Part shown: positions 5,593 to 6,666 of the stretch, piece after piece
Layout of the letters: every line of letters starts with the position of its first letter
How positions within the stretch are numbered: position 1 is the first letter of the stretch
From: Alphaproteobacteria bacterium
GTDB taxonomy: Bacteria > Pseudomonadota > Alphaproteobacteria > Micavibrionales > UBA1664
DNA length: 6,666 nt
Reading direction: 5' to 3'
NCBI GenBank assembly: GCA_030427215.1
Contig: JAUHXB010000067.1
Coordinates: 1-6,666, forward strand
Program-made: the position numbers and the translations under genes
Notes under the pieces: model-generated
What the model was told of the DNA's origin: nothing
Seen by the model: only the letters and a program-made list of their open reading frames with translations
Database searches by the model: none

Positions 5593-6006
5593 TTAAGGTC
5601 GATAGATAAGCGGACGCTCGCCGGCCATTTGAAAAATATTATCTTCAAAACGCCTTCTTTTATACCACGCTTCCAAATTATTTGGATCATAAAGGGGGTT
5701 GCTTAATTTTGTACTGTAAGGATAAACATTAAGACAAATCGAGATTCCGTGTTTATCTGCAATTTTTATAAGCCATTGGAGTGCTTTCCCTCCGTGTCCC
5801 TTCATTTCTTTAACAGCATTAATACCTTCAAGAGTAATATGATTAGGTGAATCATATTTTAAATGGATAAATACTTTTTTCTTCCAAAGTCTTTTTTCTG
5901 GATTATTTTTAGAGGCTTGGGTGCCCTCCCAGAACTCTTGATAAAAAGCTCTTTGACTCTCAGTCCATCCTGACCCAGCAAATATTTCCTGTAATTGCTT
6001 ATCCAT
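5593..6006 (-). CDS. GNAT-like acetyltransferase-fold protein, paralog 1
   Basis: This 137-residue protein is a divergent tandem paralog of the gene at 5121-5573. Visible in order: GWTESQRAFYQEF (about 13-25); a basic stretch then KVFIHLKYDS (44-53); the strand ITLEGINAV (about 57-65); and MKGHGGKALQWLIKIADKHG (about 68-87), the probable acetyl-CoA loop plus helix. ISICLNVYPY (88-97) and LEAWYKRRRFED (about 111-122), near the GNAT YxxxGF end motif, follow. Its charge pattern and tail differ clearly from paralog 2, so the duplication is old. No antitoxin-like DNA-binding gene lies alongside, which argues against a GNAT toxin-antitoxin pair. It is preceded by a TTGACG/TATCTA promoter in the 46-nt gap after typA and has no Shine-Dalgarno. 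Substrate unknown. Confidence 0.7.
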   Translation of the reverse strand: MDKQLQEIFAGSGWTESQRAFYQEFWEGTQASKNNPEKRLWKKKVFIHLKYDSPNHITLEGINAVKEMKGHGGKALQWLIKIADKHGISICLNVYPYSTKLSNPLYDPNNLEAWYKRRRFEDNIFQMAGERPLIYRP

Positions 6007-6015
6007 TATTCAAAA

Positions 6016-6045
6016 TAGATAGCAGATAATCAAGACTTACGTCAA
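6016..6045 (-). promoter_or_regulatory. Promoter of the GNAT-like pair
   Basis: Minus strand: TTGACG (6040-6045, 5/6), an 18-nt spacer, then TATCTA (6016-6021), with 9 nt to the ATG at 6006. It fills the gap between the typA stop and this gene, allowing expression independent of typA with a very short or absent leader. Confidence 0.4.
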
Positions 6046-6052
6046 CTTAAAT

Positions 6053-6666
6053 CTAACCTCTTGATGCCTTTTTCCGCTCATGCGCCAACAAGAATTTCTT
6101 ACGCAAACGCAATGATATTGGTGTGACCTCTAACAATTCGTCTTCGTTGATGTATGACATCATATCCTCAAGGCTCATGATTTTTGGTGGGGTTAATTTC
6201 ACCGCGTCATCCGTTCCCGATGCACGCACGTTTGTGAGTTGCTTTCCTTTGAGGACGTTCACTTCCAAATCATTATCGCGTGTGTGTTGACCAATGATCA
6301 TTCCCTGATAAACCGGGGTTTGATGCCCGACAAACATAATACCGCGATCTTGCAGGTTAAACAGGGCGTAGGCCACCGCCGTTCCTGTATCAGTCGAGAT
6401 CAAAACACCACTGTGACGACCGCGAATATCACCCTTATAAGGGGCGTATCCATGGAAAATACGATTTAAAACACCTGTTCCGCGCGTATCGGTCAGGAAT
6501 TGAGATTGGTATCCAATTAATCCACGAGAAGGCGCATGGAAAATGATCCGTTGCTTACCCGCGCCAGATGATCGCATATCAATCATTTCCGCCTTGCGCT
6601 TATTCATTTTATCAACAACGGTTGAGGCGTATTCTTCGTCAACATCAATCGTGACTTCTTCAATTG
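6053..6666 (-). CDS. typA: TypA/BipA ribosome-associated GTPase, C-terminal third (5' end outside window)
   Basis: The minus-strand frame is open to the right edge and ends at TAG (6053-6055), giving about 204 C-terminal residues of a protein usually about 600 long. It starts IEEVTIDVDEEYASTVVDKM, the EF-G-like domain V of TypA. The signature APSRGLIGYQSQFLTDTRGT (about 47-66) follows, then GYAPYKGDIRGRHSGVLIS and the TypA-specific C-terminal domain: VYQGMIIGQHTRDNDLEVN, KQLTNVRASGTDDAVKLTPP and EDELLEVTPISLRLRKKFL. TypA is a translational GTPase that binds 70S ribosomes and supports 50S assembly and stress or cold growth. The GTPase domain lies beyond the window. An internal ATG at 6607 is not the start, since conserved TypA sequence continues upstream of it. 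The Lys/Arg-rich C-terminus (HERKKASRG) is intact. Confidence 0.96.
   Translation of the reverse strand, partial: IEEVTIDVDEEYASTVVDKMNKRKAEMIDMRSSGAGKQRIIFHAPSRGLIGYQSQFLTDTRGTGVLNRIFHGYAPYKGDIRGRHSGVLISTDTGTAVAYALFNLQDRGIMFVGHQTPVYQGMIIGQHTRDNDLEVNVLKGKQLTNVRASGTDDAVKLTPPKIMSLEDMMSYINEDELLEVTPISLRLRKKFLLAHERKKASRG

Noticed and set aside
5121..6006. GNAT-type toxin-antitoxin module
   Set aside because: No ribbon-helix-helix or other DNA-binding antitoxin gene is adjacent. Both genes are GNAT-like paralogs rather than a toxin/antitoxin pair.

Overview
The window comes from a moderately AT-rich Gram-negative bacterium. The RimB/RimK/M14 carboxypeptidase operon, a YihY membrane protein and TypA point to a proteobacterium. 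An alphaproteobacterium is my best guess, but from gene content and style only. Shine-Dalgarno sequences are mostly missing, and several genes have a -10-like box only 6-9 nt before the ATG, which suggests leaderless mRNAs.

Layout. (1) 1-550, minus strand: the 5' part of an unrecognised gene that runs off the left edge. It has a degenerate P-loop-like motif and a good sigma70-type promoter. (2) 589-1479, minus strand: a full-length YihY/BrkB inner-membrane protein. (3) 1571-3881, plus strand: a compact operon of a retropepsin-like protease (RimB type), RimK (ribosomal protein S6 glutamate ligase) and an M14 zinc carboxypeptidase of the succinylglutamate desuccinylase/aspartoacylase family. 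One enzyme adds C-terminal glutamates and the other two are plausible removers or processors, so this reads as a ribosome-modification module. (4) 3882-5121: an accessory patch. It holds a truncated second yihY fused out of frame to the 3' end of a GNAT-like gene, a two- or three-TM coiled-coil protein of unknown function (4246-4959), and a 59-residue single-TM protein (4904-5083, minus). (5) 5121-6006, minus strand: two divergent tandem paralogs of a small GNAT-like family. (6) 6053-6666, minus strand: the C-terminal third of TypA/BipA.

The most notable structure is a pair of 76-bp direct repeats (3946-4021 and 5122-5197, 74/76 identical). They bracket the accessory patch, and both are 3' ends of the same GNAT-like gene. 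Recombination between them would remove exactly 1176 bp and leave a complete GNAT-like gene. This looks like a gene-end-targeted cassette insertion or a repeat-mediated rearrangement that also picked up an old, long-selected yihY copy. No integrase or transposase is visible.
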